A stretch of 64,000 nucleotides of DNA from Flavobacterium psychrophilum DSM 3660 = ATCC 49418 (GTDB lineage: Bacteria > Bacteroidota > Bacteroidia > Flavobacteriales > Flavobacteriaceae): the NCBI RefSeq assembly GCF_002217405.1, contig NZ_MUHE01000018.1, forward strand, positions 9,476-73,475. Direction: 5' to 3'. The notes beneath the pieces were generated by a model. It was given only the letters and a program-made list of their open reading frames with translations, ran no database searches and had not been told where the DNA came from. Each line of letters starts with the position of its first letter. The first letter of the stretch is position 1. The position numbers and the translations under genes were made by a program. Shown piece after piece: positions 43,271 through 52,754 of the stretch.

Positions 43271-45256
43271 CTAACTATAACGTGACATAACTCGTCCTAA
43301 CTTATTTGAAAAATTATTGACCAATTTAGAATAATCCATTACCATAGATAGGTTTTCGTAATTATCTGAATCTGTTGCATTAGATAGATTTGATTTGATT
43401 TCTTCGATGATTTTATTAACCAAGAACCAACGCAAAGTAAGTATCGTTTCCGATACATACTGACTTATTGTTTTGTCTTTTTGTTTCACATAAATTTGTT
43501 GGGCTTCCCAGTTATGCAAAGAAGTTTTCTCATCATCCATAATGATTGTGGTTACTTCTTGTGCTAATTCTGGCGAAAGTCTCATGAGATATTGTTCTAT
43601 TTCGAAGTTTTCGTTTTCATTAAAATAAGCAATCAAATTATTATAAATATCTTTAAATATTGGCGTACCAAGCTCTACCTCATCTTCTTGAAGACTCAAA
43701 TAAATACGCTGAAAAACTTTGTATCTATTTACTTCTTTTATTTCTAATAACTCTCCTTCTTCATTTGCTTTAAAAACAAAATCTTCAAAATCTTCTTCTA
43801 TATTTCCGTAAAGCAGCAGGATTTCAATAATTTTAAGTTCCAATTCGTATAATACGTCAACTTTTGCACCAACTGCGGTATTTTCGTTTTTATAAACTTC
43901 AAAAACTTGATTTTTTTGTTCTTGTTTTTGTTTTTTACCTACTTCCGAAATGTCTTTTTGAACCAGTTGTGCTAATGTATTAAACAAAACTTCTTCGGAA
44001 ATATCCATAATTCGAGAGCATTCCTGAATATATATTTCTCTTTTTATTCTATCTGGAATTTTCGAAATACTATTTACCATATCACGAATAAGTTCTGCTT
44101 TCTTAATAGGATCATGCTTGGCATCTTTCATTAATAACGATGCTTTGAATTGAATAAAATCCATGGCATTGTTTTCTAAATACAACAAGAGCTCGTTGAG
44201 TGGTGTTTTTTTGGCAAAACTATCGGGGTCATCACCTTCTGGGAAGGTACAAACTTTGACATTCATACCTTCTTCTAGGATTAAATCGATTCCTCTAATA
44301 GAAGCACGAAGTCCTGCGGCATCTCCATCAAAAAGAACGGTAATGTTTTTAGTTAATCTATTTATTAATCTTATTTGATCTGGCGTAAGGGCCGTTCCTG
44401 AAGAGGAAACTACGTTTTCTATTCCGGCTTGTTGCATCTGAATGACATCTGTATAGCCTTCGCACAAAAAGCAGTTGTCTTGTTTTGCGATAGCTTGTTT
44501 TGCATGGTAAATTCCGTATAAAACTTTGCTTTTATGGTATATTTCGCTTTCGGGCGAGTTCAGATATTTTGCTGCTTTTTTGTCATTCGTTAAAATACGG
44601 CCTCCGAATCCTAAAACCCGACCAGACATACTTTGTATGGGAAACATGACACGTGCTTTGAAACGGTCGAAATGCTTGCCGTCTTCTCGGAGAATGGTTA
44701 ATCCAACTTTGTCTAAATAATCGAGTTTATACCCTTGTCCTAATCCTTCTTTTGTAAATGCGTCCCATGCTTCGGGCGAATAACCTAGTCCAAACTTTTT
44801 GATGGTTTCGTTTGTAAAGCCTCTTTCTTTGAAGTATGAAAGTCCAACAGATTTTCCTTCATCGGTATTCATCATTGTATTCTGAAAAAATTTTGCGGCG
44901 AATTCTGAAACCAAATACATGCTTTCTTTTTCGCTTGCTTGTTCTTTTTCTTCTTGTGATTGCTCTGTTTCTTCGATTTCGATATTGTATTTTTTTGCCA
45001 AATATCTGATGGCTTCTGGATACGAAAAATGTTCGTGTTCCATGATAAATGCGATTGCATTTCCGCCTTTTCCGGAACTAAAATCTTTCCAAATTCCTTT
45101 TGCTGGCGACACCATAAATGATGGCGAACGTTCTTCTGAAAACGGAGATAATCCTTTGTAATTACTTCCTGCTCGTTTTAGCTGTACAAAATCGCCAATT
45201 ACCTCCTCTACTCGAGCGGTTTCGTAAACGGTATCTATGGTGGCTTTTGAAATCAA
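43271..45256 (-). CDS. dnaG: DNA primase, zinc ligands replaced
   Basis: 661-residue replication primase. The TOPRIM catalytic core has LCEGYTDVIQMQQAG, the Glu-Gly site, and VLFDGDAAGLRASIRG, and the RNAP-like fold contains RGFTNETIKKFGLGY and GFGGRIL. The N-terminal zinc-binding domain keeps its shape, but all four CHC2 ligands are lost: Ser37, Ser40, Asp58 and Ser61 stand where Cys, His, Cys, Cys are expected (SPFSEERSPSF; WKDFSSGKGG). The C-terminal helicase-binding region is long and divergent. Confidence 0.96.
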   Translation of the reverse strand: MISKATIDTVYETARVEEVIGDFVQLKRAGSNYKGLSPFSEERSPSFMVSPAKGIWKDFSSGKGGNAIAFIMEHEHFSYPEAIRYLAKKYNIEIEETEQSQEEKEQASEKESMYLVSEFAAKFFQNTMMNTDEGKSVGLSYFKERGFTNETIKKFGLGYSPEAWDAFTKEGLGQGYKLDYLDKVGLTILREDGKHFDRFKARVMFPIQSMSGRVLGFGGRILTNDKKAAKYLNSPESEIYHKSKVLYGIYHAKQAIAKQDNCFLCEGYTDVIQMQQAGIENVVSSSGTALTPDQIRLINRLTKNITVLFDGDAAGLRASIRGIDLILEEGMNVKVCTFPEGDDPDSFAKKTPLNELLLYLENNAMDFIQFKASLLMKDAKHDPIKKAELIRDMVNSISKIPDRIKREIYIQECSRIMDISEEVLFNTLAQLVQKDISEVGKKQKQEQKNQVFEVYKNENTAVGAKVDVLYELELKIIEILLLYGNIEEDFEDFVFKANEEGELLEIKEVNRYKVFQRIYLSLQEDEVELGTPIFKDIYNNLIAYFNENENFEIEQYLMRLSPELAQEVTTIIMDDEKTSLHNWEAQQIYVKQKDKTISQYVSETILTLRWFLVNKIIEEIKSNLSNATDSDNYENLSMVMDYSKLVNNFSNKLGRVMSRYS

Positions 45257-45371
45257 TCTTTTAGATTTTAGGTTTTAGATTTTTCTGCAAACATTAAAAT
45301 CTAGAAAAATATTTTGAAAGGCTGTAAAAATACATAATTCAAAATTTATATTTCAAAATAAAGAAGAAAAA

Positions 45372-45397
45372 AAAGTGCTTCATTGCTGAAACACTTT
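45372..45397 (-). terminator. terminator T1 of beta-helix gene 1
   Basis: AGTGCTTCA and TGAAACACT form an imperfect stem with loop TTGC, in A/T runs. It is nearly identical to hairpins at 46797-46825 and 48173-48202. Confidence 0.8.
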
Positions 45398-45412
45398 TAC
45401 TTTTCTTAAAAT

Positions 45413-46687
45413 TTATTTTACCACAAGCGTACCGCTGTTATTATCTTTTAATCGAAAATCTGGATTTTTTTTAATGTCAGATTCTTCAAATATTTTTTTT
45501 CGCTCTGTATTAGAAGTTATTATATTAAAACTATCGTTAGCGATCCATTCTTCTAGTAGCTTGTCGGGTGTATTTGTTTCTAACTCTACTTTAGCCTTGC
45601 AATTATTAAGGACTAAATTTTCGAATTTGAGTTTGTTTAGATTTGAATTTAAAATGGCTTTATTTTCTAGTAGTAAGAATTGATTAAATCCGGAGATGAC
45701 ACTGTTTTTTAATTCGAAAAAGCTATCGTATTTAACATAAATAGCCTCTTTAACCAAACCTTGATCGTTGTCTTCATTATTAATTAAAGTTATATTATTT
45801 GCGGTAATTTTTGTTAATTTTCTGTCTAAATCGTAATTTTCTAATTTGTCATAAGAATCGACTTCAAAGCATCTTGATCTTGAAACATCAGATGAAAATG
45901 GATAACGAATGGCAATACTATTACTGATATTGCATTGTGCGCCTTGTGTAAAATCGAAATCATCGTCTGTTGCTCTGAAGGAGATTAAGTTATTAAATAT
46001 TACATTTCCTCCGTATGATTCGAATGAGTCATCATTAGAAAAACTAATTTGCACGTACTCTATTTTTGTTTTACTACCAACACCTGCAAGTGATAATCCG
46101 TTTAACTCTTTTAGTGCATTAAGCTTTCTTCCTGAGAATTCGATTCTCACATATTTTAGTATTCCGGAATTACTTTCAGGGTTTTGTCCGCCATAAAAAT
46201 TGTATTTTGGATTTAAATTAAAATCTAAAATTCCAATTCCTCCAAATTTATTAATAGGTGCATCGCCTAACATTATTATACCTCCCCAATCTCCTGGCTT
46301 TCTTTCGGAAACATTTTTATTTGAAGTAAAAACAATTGGATCCGTTGCAACTCCTTCTGCTATTATTTTTGCTCCTTTTGTGATTACTAATGTACCACAG
46401 GTTGCAAAATCTCCTCTTATTACTGTACCTGGCTCTATGGTTAAGATGGCGTTATTTGCTAGATAAACAACACCTAAAAGTAAATATGTGTTTTTTTTAT
46501 AAAGCGTAGTATTTGCATCTATTATTCCGTTTAGAATATGTGTAGATTCTGAGTGTTCTGTTGTCTTTGGTTTAAAATCTGTCCAGTTATTAAACCAGTT
46601 TGCTGACCCTATAATACCGTTTGTTACTTGAGCATTTAAAGAAAACACATGTATTAAAAAAATAACTGCTAAAACTGTCTTTTTCAT
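45413..46687 (-). CDS. secreted right-handed beta-helix-like protein, paralogue 1
   Basis: 424-residue exported protein with a signal peptide ending FSLNAQ. The body is rich in short beta-strand turns (NNAILTIEPGTVIRGDF, GTLVITKGAKIIAEG, DPIVFTSNKNVSERKPGDWG), suggesting a parallel beta-helix. It is closely similar along its whole length to the gene at 46843-48084, so the two are tandem duplicates. No type IX secretion C-terminal domain is evident. Function and substrate are unknown; surface or periplasmic carbohydrate or matrix contact is only a guess. Confidence 0.8.
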   Translation of the reverse strand: MKKTVLAVIFLIHVFSLNAQVTNGIIGSANWFNNWTDFKPKTTEHSESTHILNGIIDANTTLYKKNTYLLLGVVYLANNAILTIEPGTVIRGDFATCGTLVITKGAKIIAEGVATDPIVFTSNKNVSERKPGDWGGIIMLGDAPINKFGGIGILDFNLNPKYNFYGGQNPESNSGILKYVRIEFSGRKLNALKELNGLSLAGVGSKTKIEYVQISFSNDDSFESYGGNVIFNNLISFRATDDDFDFTQGAQCNISNSIAIRYPFSSDVSRSRCFEVDSYDKLENYDLDRKLTKITANNITLINNEDNDQGLVKEAIYVKYDSFFELKNSVISGFNQFLLLENKAILNSNLNKLKFENLVLNNCKAKVELETNTPDKLLEEWIANDSFNIITSNTERKKIFEESDIKKNPDFRLKDNNSGTLVVK

Positions 46688-46796
46688 AAGTAGGTAATTA
46701 AATATTGCTTTTTTTATTACCCCAAAATTAGGATTGAAATGTTAAATCATTAATCCTTAAATATTATCAATTTGTTATTATTATTTGTGTGTATAA

Positions 46797-46825
46797 AAAA
46801 AGTGTTTCGGTACTGAAACACTTTT
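46797..46825 (-). terminator. terminator T2 of beta-helix gene 2
   Basis: AAAGTGTTTC and GAAACACTTT form a perfect stem with the inner pair GGTACT, followed by T-runs on both strands. Confidence 0.88.
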
Positions 46826-46842
46826 TTTAAATTGACTTTTTT

Positions 46843-48084
46843 TTATTTTAATCTAAAATCTGGTTTATGCTTAACGTTATTATTTATAAATAGGGAATTT
46901 ATTCCAACTTTGGTAATATTTAATAGTTTATCAGTTTGCATGAACCAATCATTTACATTTAGAGCTTTAACTAAAGCTTCGTCAGTAAATAATTCTGTAC
47001 AACTATCGATTGTTGAATTATAAATTTTATTTTTTTTGAAATTATCTCTTTCCAAACATTTATCGTCTAAGGCTATAAAACTAGAAAAACCTGCTACTAA
47101 ACATTTATTTACTTCGATATAGGAATCTGGTTTGAGTGAAATTGCTTCTTTTACTAATCCCATCGTATTCTCTTCATCGTTGGTCATCGTTACATTGTTT
47201 AATTTAATGTAAGTTTTCTTTTTTGTAGGATCATAATTTTCTATTTTATCATAAGAATCTATTTCGAAACATCTTGATCGAGTATTGTCTGAGGCGTAAG
47301 GATTTCTTATGGCAATACTATTATTCATAGTACTTTGAACACCCATAGAATAATCGAAATCATCATCTGTAGCTCTGTATGAAATTATATTACTAAAATC
47401 GATATTTCCGCCAATAACTTCAACAGAATCGTCACTTGAGAAACTTATTTGCACGTATTCTATTTTTGTTTTACTGCCCAAAGCGGCAAGCGTTAGCCCG
47501 TTTAATGATATTTTTGAATCGATTTTTTTTCCTGCAAATTCTATCCTAACATATTTTAATATTCCAGAATCACTATTTTCGTTTAAACCACCGAAAAGAT
47601 TATATAAAGGATTTGGTTCATAAAACGATGCAGAAACTCCGCCAAATCTATTTATTGGCGCATCGCCCATTAGTATCACTCCTCCCCAATCCCCTGGCTT
47701 TCTTTCGGAAACTGGTTTATTTGAAGTAAATATGATTGGGTTTGTGTCTGTTCCTACTGCCATTATTTTCGAACCTTTTACAATTGCCAAGGTACCTGTG
47801 GTATTAAAATCGCCTCTAATTACAGTACCTGGCTCTATGGTAAGCACGGCCTTGTTTGCTACGTGTACAGTTCCCATTATTAGGTAAACATTGTTTTTTG
47901 TAAGGGTCATATTTTCTTTTATATCGCCTACCAAAATTCTTGTTGCCTGATCGTATTCTGTAGATTTTGGTCTGAAATTTGTCCAACCATCAAACCAATT
48001 GGATTCTCCAATTATTCCTTGGTTTTTTTGAGCATTGGATACGTAAAAAGTAGTTAAAAGAAATAATAAAATTTTAATTCTCAT
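46843..48084 (-). CDS. secreted right-handed beta-helix-like protein, paralogue 2
   Basis: 413 residues from ATG 48084 (MRIKILLFLLTTFYVSNAQ, a clear signal peptide). The ORF extends 20 codons upstream without one. It shares long blocks with paralogue 1, including NWFxxWTxFxPKxTE, IEPGTVIRGDFNTTGTLAIV, FTSNKPVSERKPGDWGGVIL, MGDAPINRFGG and YVQISFSSDDSVE. It is predicted to be a parallel beta-helix exported to the periplasm or surface. The function is unknown. Paralogue 1 lies 155 nt downstream and each carries its own terminator. Confidence 0.8.
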   Translation of the reverse strand: MRIKILLFLLTTFYVSNAQKNQGIIGESNWFDGWTNFRPKSTEYDQATRILVGDIKENMTLTKNNVYLIMGTVHVANKAVLTIEPGTVIRGDFNTTGTLAIVKGSKIMAVGTDTNPIIFTSNKPVSERKPGDWGGVILMGDAPINRFGGVSASFYEPNPLYNLFGGLNENSDSGILKYVRIEFAGKKIDSKISLNGLTLAALGSKTKIEYVQISFSSDDSVEVIGGNIDFSNIISYRATDDDFDYSMGVQSTMNNSIAIRNPYASDNTRSRCFEIDSYDKIENYDPTKKKTYIKLNNVTMTNDEENTMGLVKEAISLKPDSYIEVNKCLVAGFSSFIALDDKCLERDNFKKNKIYNSTIDSCTELFTDEALVKALNVNDWFMQTDKLLNITKVGINSLFINNNVKHKPDFRLK

Positions 48085-48172
48085 GGGGTAGGTAGGTATT
48101 AATTTGGTGCATGCAAAGGAACGAAAAATACACATATCTTTCAAACATTAGATTGTCAATTGTGTTATTTAA

Positions 48173-48202
48173 AAAAAGCGCTTCATTGCTGAAACACTTT
48201 TA
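48173..48202 (-). terminator. terminator T3 of outer-membrane protein gene
   Basis: AAAGCGCTTCA and TGAAACACTTT form an imperfect stem with loop TTGC. The core CTTCATTGCTGAAACACTTT is identical to T1. Confidence 0.8.
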
Positions 48203-48228
48203 AGGTAATATAACGCTAGTAAAAAAAA

Positions 48229-49293
48229 CTAATTCAAATCTAATCTTATTCCTAACGAGATATTATTTTGTTTGACGGGATTGTTTTTAAACATTGAATT
48301 CAAATCATATTTTGCGTATAAACTAATTTGTCCGTAGCCTATATACGAGCTTAAGCCGTAATTCCAGTCGTTTGTGTTCCAATTTCCTTTTTGTTTCACA
48401 CTAACCCTATGACCATCTAAATCATAAGATAAGAATTGTTTAGCGTTGGTGTTATACCCAACAAACCCGCCTATTCCTAGTCTAAATCCTCTATGAGATC
48501 TAAAAAAAACTTTATCATTTATTGTTTTGCTTTTAGAAAAATCGAATTCTAAATGCAACGGAATAGTTATAAATACGTTTTTGAAATAACTATCATTTTT
48601 TCTTAATTTGAATTGGTTTGTTACTAAATTAGTATGATCTCCATTCACTTCAAAAGAACGATTATTGGTGGGCGTTAATGTATTATACATAAATGAAAAT
48701 CCGTATTTTAAATGCAATAAATTGTTGCTTTCTAATAATCGTGTATTGTGGGTATAACCCCATTCTAGGAATTCAGATCTTAAATAACCAAAGTCAGAAT
48801 TGGCTATTCTTCCGTTTGTTACTAAATTATTGAAACCTGTTGCTATAACAATTTGGGAGGTTGTTCTTTTTTCAGATGTATTTTCTCGGATAGAATCTTT
48901 CTTCTTCGCATTATCTCCTCCATAAGAAATACTATATAATTTTTTCTTTTTAGCATTTTCATTATTATTTAATGCCAATTTTCCCTCTACTTTTTCCTTA
49001 ACTAATTCTGAAAGTTTAGATTCCTCTACAGCAATTCTACTTTCAATATTATTTGCAGATGTTGTTGCCAATTGCATCTTCTTTTCGTCTGCTTGCTGTT
49101 GTGTAATACTATTCTTACCTAGTACTACATTAACTTCTTCTACTTGCTTTTTTAAAGCTTCTTTTTCTTCTTTTGTAATTTTTTCGATGTTTGAAGCTAT
49201 TGCTTTTGCTCTGGCTTCGAAAGATTCTTGTGCCTGTAAACTGTTTGCAATACTGCATAAGAATACTGCTAAGTAAATAATTAAATTCCTCAT
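48229..49293 (-). CDS. predicted outer-membrane protein with coiled coil
   Basis: Unrecognised 354-residue exported protein (signal peptide ending NSLQAQ). Residues 25-115 are highly charged and probably coiled coil (KEEKEALKKQVEEVNVVLG, EESKLSELVKEKVEGKL). From about 145 onward the sequence alternates aromatic and polar residues and ends with SLGIRLDLN, as in outer-membrane beta-barrels. It lies 32 nt downstream of a putative anti-sigma protein and ECF sigma factor, so it may be their product or partner. It ends at terminator T3. Confidence 0.7.
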   Translation of the reverse strand: MRNLIIYLAVFLCSIANSLQAQESFEARAKAIASNIEKITKEEKEALKKQVEEVNVVLGKNSITQQQADEKKMQLATTSANNIESRIAVEESKLSELVKEKVEGKLALNNNENAKKKKLYSISYGGDNAKKKDSIRENTSEKRTTSQIVIATGFNNLVTNGRIANSDFGYLRSEFLEWGYTHNTRLLESNNLLHLKYGFSFMYNTLTPTNNRSFEVNGDHTNLVTNQFKLRKNDSYFKNVFITIPLHLEFDFSKSKTINDKVFFRSHRGFRLGIGGFVGYNTNAKQFLSYDLDGHRVSVKQKGNWNTNDWNYGLSSYIGYGQISLYAKYDLNSMFKNNPVKQNNISLGIRLDLN

Positions 49294-49325
49294 AATGTTT
49301 AATTTTAAAATTGATTTGATGATTG

Positions 49326-50003
49326 TTACTCCTGATTTCTACTTACTACTGCTTCTTTTGCGCTATCGTAATTTTTACTTATTAATTTAAAAGCTTTTTG
49401 ACGAAAAGTTAGCGTTATTTCGCCGTCAACTTGCGAAAGTAATGCGATTGCATCTATTTTTAATTTGGGTTTATTTACATTTTTGGTTTGCTCATTCTTC
49501 ATTTCGACCGAAGCTATAAGTGTTGTCGGATTAGTTTCTGTTTTAAGTTTCTCTTCCGTTTTTTGAGGAATTATCTCCGCAATAATTTCTTTATTCTCTA
49601 ATGGTTCTTTTGTAAATTCCTGAATTTTTTTATTTGTATTTTTAGCTTTTGCTAATTCTTTTTTGGTTTCAATAATTGCCAAAACTGCTTCTTTTGAATT
49701 GTTTGTTATTTTGGACTGATTTACCTCTTCAAGCAAAACAGGTTTCTTATCATCATTAACCTCAACAACCGTTTGATTGTTAGTGTTTGTATTTTTGTTT
49801 TCTTGGTCATAAAAAAGCAAGCCAACAAACACAAAACCAATCATACTTGCTGCAATATAGAGCCACGCCAAACGTTTTTTTGGTTTATTTTTTTCTGTAA
49901 CCAAAAGCATGGCATCTAACCTATCCCAAGCTTGTGCCGAAGGTTGAATTTCTCTAGCATTCAACTTTTCTCGTATTTGATTTTCTAATTTATTCGGTTC
50001 CAT
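49326..50003 (-). CDS. anti-sigma-like membrane protein
   Basis: 225-residue protein. The N-terminus (NQIREKLNAREIQPSAQAWD RLDAML) resembles the cytoplasmic part of proteins found beside ECF sigma factors in Flavobacteriia. One transmembrane helix follows (WLYIAASMIGFVFVGLLFYD, about residues 44-63), then a long Lys/Glu/Asn-rich periplasmic tail. It overlaps the ECF sigma gene by 14 nt. An anti-sigma function is inferred from topology and linkage, not from a recognised zinc or FecR motif. Confidence 0.7.
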   Translation of the reverse strand: MEPNKLENQIREKLNAREIQPSAQAWDRLDAMLLVTEKNKPKKRLAWLYIAASMIGFVFVGLLFYDQENKNTNTNNQTVVEVNDDKKPVLLEEVNQSKITNNSKEAVLAIIETKKELAKAKNTNKKIQEFTKEPLENKEIIAEIIPQKTEEKLKTETNPTTLIASVEMKNEQTKNVNKPKLKIDAIALLSQVDGEITLTFRQKAFKLISKNYDSAKEAVVSRNQE

Positions 50004-50550
50004 TTTCGTAATTTTTTAGTTTGGCAATTTGGGTTTGCAATATTTTTCGGGCATGAAATAATTGTGATTTCGATGTGCCCTCGTTTATATCTAACATTTG
50101 TGCTATTTCCTGATGTTTGTAGCCTTCAATGGCATACAAATTGAAAACCATTTTATATCCATCTGGTAAACTATCTATTAGAAATTGAATGTCTTCGACC
50201 GAAAATTGACTTTCAATATTATTGAAACCTTCTTCTAAATATTGCGAATCATCAACAAATTTTATTGGTTTCTGAACTCTTAAATAAGAGATACATTCGT
50301 TTACCATAATTCGTCGTATCCAACCTTCAAAACTACCTTTGTGTTCGAAATTTTTAAGATTTGCAAATACTTTCATAAACGCTGTAATCATAACATCTTC
50401 CCCTTGGTGAATGTCTTTAATATATTGTCGGCAAACACTTAACATTTTTCCAGAAAATTTAGAATAAATCTTTTGTTGTGCCTGACGATTATTGCCTGTA
50501 GCCAATTCGATTAGTTCTTTTTCAACTTGATGTAAGTTTATTACTTTCAT
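49990..50550 (-). CDS. ECF-type RNA polymerase sigma factor
   Basis: 186-residue sigma-70 family protein with only regions 2 and 4. Region 2 contains FSGKMLSVCRQYIKDIHQGEDVM and GSFEGWIRRIMVNECISYLR; region 4 contains LPDGYKMVFNLYAIEGYKHQ and EIAQMLDINEGTSKSQLFHA. The start at ATG 50550 (MKVINLHQ) is preferred; the ORF has four extra codons. It is the first gene of a three-gene set with a putative anti-sigma and an outer-membrane protein, suggesting an envelope signal. Confidence 0.92.
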   Translation of the reverse strand: MKVINLHQVEKELIELATGNNRQAQQKIYSKFSGKMLSVCRQYIKDIHQGEDVMITAFMKVFANLKNFEHKGSFEGWIRRIMVNECISYLRVQKPIKFVDDSQYLEEGFNNIESQFSVEDIQFLIDSLPDGYKMVFNLYAIEGYKHQEIAQMLDINEGTSKSQLFHARKILQTQIAKLKNYENGTE

Positions 50551-50734
50551 ATATAATGGCAAAAATCAATATGAATATCAATCGTAAAATTGTTTTTTTA
50601 TTGCAATTGATATTAAAAAACTGACTTCTATTTACATAGACGAGAAGAGTCGTGAAATAGTTGCATGAGGTATCAAATTATTTTTAAAATATTTTTTATT
50701 AACCTAAAAATGAATATTATATGGTTAAAAAAAA

Positions 50735-51712
50735 TTATTTTTTCCTTTCAATAACATAATTCACCATCAAGATCAGAGAGTCTTTATAGGTTGAATTTGG
50801 GAAATCCTGAAGTAACGAAAGTGCTTCTTGCTGAAATTGCCTCATTTTATGTTCGGCATAAGCCAATCCGCTATTATTTTTAACGAAAGTGATGACTTCT
50901 TTTACTCTTTTTTTGTCTTTATTGTAGTTTTTGATAGAGTTAATGAGCCAACTTTTTTCTTTTGAAGTACAATTATTTAGAACATGAATGAGTGGTAATG
51001 TCATTTTTTGTTCTTTGATGTCTATTCCTGTTGGTTTTCCTATGGCGTCTTCGGTATAGTCGAACAAATCATCTTTTATCTGGAAAGCCATTCCTATGAG
51101 TTCGCCAAATTTTCTCATTTTTTCTACTTGAACCTCATCGTTAGAGACAGATTGTGCACCCAATGCACAACAGGCCGCAATAAGTGTAGCGGTTTTCTGG
51201 CGAATAATTTCGTAATAAATAGCTTCGGTAATATCTAATCTTCTGGCTTTTTCTATTTGCAACAATTCGCCTTCGCTCATTTCTCGAACTGCTACCGAAA
51301 TTATTTTTAGCAAATCGAAATCGCCATTATCTATAGAAAGTAATAATCCTTTAGAGAGTAAATAATCGCCTACTAGTACTGCTATTTTATTTTTCCAAAG
51401 TGCATTAATAGAGAAAAAACCACGACGACGGTTGCTGTCATCTACCACATCATCGTGTACTAAAGTGGCTGTATGAATAAGCTCGATAACTAGTGCACCA
51501 CGATAAGTTCGTTCTAAAACTGTTCCGCCAGAAATCATCTTTGCCGTGAGAAAAACAAACATAGGGCGCATTTGTTTGCCTTTTCGGTTTACAACATAAT
51601 AGGTAATTCTATTAAGCAACGCAATTTTTGAAGACATAGATTGTTGAAACTTTTTTTCGAAAAGTTCCATTTCCTCAAGAATTGGTTTTTTTATTTGTGA
51701 CGTGATATCCAT
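50735..51712 (-). CDS. polyprenyl (isoprenoid chain) synthetase family protein
   Basis: 325-residue trans-prenyltransferase, probably making the quinone side chain. It shows the first Asp-rich motif LVHDDVVDDSNRRRG, the second FQIKDDLFDYTED, GKQMRPMFVFLTAKM and LVGDYLLSKGLLLS. The start at ATG 51712 (MDITSQIKKP) fits family members; the ORF has seven extra codons upstream. Chain length cannot be told by eye, although octaprenyl-type synthases look like this. Confidence 0.93.
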   Translation of the reverse strand: MDITSQIKKPILEEMELFEKKFQQSMSSKIALLNRITYYVVNRKGKQMRPMFVFLTAKMISGGTVLERTYRGALVIELIHTATLVHDDVVDDSNRRRGFFSINALWKNKIAVLVGDYLLSKGLLLSIDNGDFDLLKIISVAVREMSEGELLQIEKARRLDITEAIYYEIIRQKTATLIAACCALGAQSVSNDEVQVEKMRKFGELIGMAFQIKDDLFDYTEDAIGKPTGIDIKEQKMTLPLIHVLNNCTSKEKSWLINSIKNYNKDKKRVKEVITFVKNNSGLAYAEHKMRQFQQEALSLLQDFPNSTYKDSLILMVNYVIERKK

Positions 51713-51816
51713 ATAGCGATTCAAAGATAGCATTTAAGTATTAATTTTTTCATATCTGATTAAACCTTTTTAAAAAAACGATGTCTTACCAACAAACCTT
51801 TTAAAAAACCATAATT

Positions 51817-52698
51817 ATGAAAAGTAAAATTTTATTATTCGGATTGTTTTTAGCGCTAATAACAATTGGTTGCTCTAAAGACAAGGAAACGACAGACGAC
51901 TCGACGGTAACTGCTGAAGAAGCTGGAATTAATGCCAAAGTAGATACCGAAAATAACGATGTGCATAATATTGTAGAAAATCAGTATGACAATATCGATT
52001 CTAATACCCTTTCGTATAAAAATGCTGCTTCCCAAGAAAATTATTTTTCACCATGTGCTATAATTACTAGAGTTCCTGATTTTGGTGTCGTTTTAACCAT
52101 TGGACAAACAGTCACTAAAACTATCGATTTTGGTACTATTGGTTGCACCATGTCTAACGGAAATATACTGAAAGGAAAAATAATTCTTTCTTTCGTTTAC
52201 AATCCAAATGCACCTATCCAAACAATTAATTGTAGTTTCGACAATTTTTATCACAATTTGAGAAAAATTGAAGGCACTAAAACTTTTACAAGAACTATGA
52301 GCATGGCAACGGTGGCTTCGCCAAGTCATCCTATTTGGGTTATGCACATGAATCTTACCATTATTTTACCCGACGGAAGAATTATAACAAGAGTTGGCAC
52401 AAGAACAAGCGAAATTATTGCTGGATACAACACCCCAAACTGGACAGACAATGTGTATAGCGTTACTGGAAACTGGACGACTACTTTTCCTAATACCGTT
52501 ACACAAACCAGCACAATTACTAGTCCGATAATCATAAAATTAGCTTGTACCCCTACAAACAGTGCGTTATCTAAAGGAGTTATATCATTTGTTAGAAATT
52601 CTCATATTGCTACATTAGACTACGGAAACGGAGATTGTGATAATCTGGCAGTATTTACTATAAATGGTGTTTCTCATACTATTGCTTTAGGAAATTAA
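51817..52698 (+). CDS. hypothetical lipoprotein
   Basis: Unrecognised 293-residue protein with a lipoprotein signal (LFGLFLALITIGC, lipid Cys about residue 19) followed by a Lys/Asp/Glu/Thr-rich linker. The mature part is Thr/Ile/Asn-rich with repeated beta-like strands (GNILKGKIILSFVYN, TRVGTRTSEIIAGYNTPNWT), as in surface lipoproteins of this phylum. It is transcribed alone, diverging from the polyprenyl synthetase gene, and ends at a bidirectional terminator. Confidence 0.75.
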   Translation: MKSKILLFGLFLALITIGCSKDKETTDDSTVTAEEAGINAKVDTENNDVHNIVENQYDNIDSNTLSYKNAASQENYFSPCAIITRVPDFGVVLTIGQTVTKTIDFGTIGCTMSNGNILKGKIILSFVYNPNAPIQTINCSFDNFYHNLRKIEGTKTFTRTMSMATVASPSHPIWVMHMNLTIILPDGRIITRVGTRTSEIIAGYNTPNWTDNVYSVTGNWTTTFPNTVTQTSTITSPIIIKLACTPTNSALSKGVISFVRNSHIATLDYGNGDCDNLAVFTINGVSHTIALGN

Positions 52699-52717
52699 AT
52701 AATGCTTTTATTTAAAC

Positions 52718-52754
52718 AAAAACTCCCTAAAATAATATTTCAGGGAGTTTTTTG
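52718..52754. terminator. bidirectional terminator between lipoprotein gene and rlmN
   Basis: AAAAACTCCCT and AGGGAGTTTTTT around a 13-nt loop, between two convergent genes. Confidence 0.9.
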
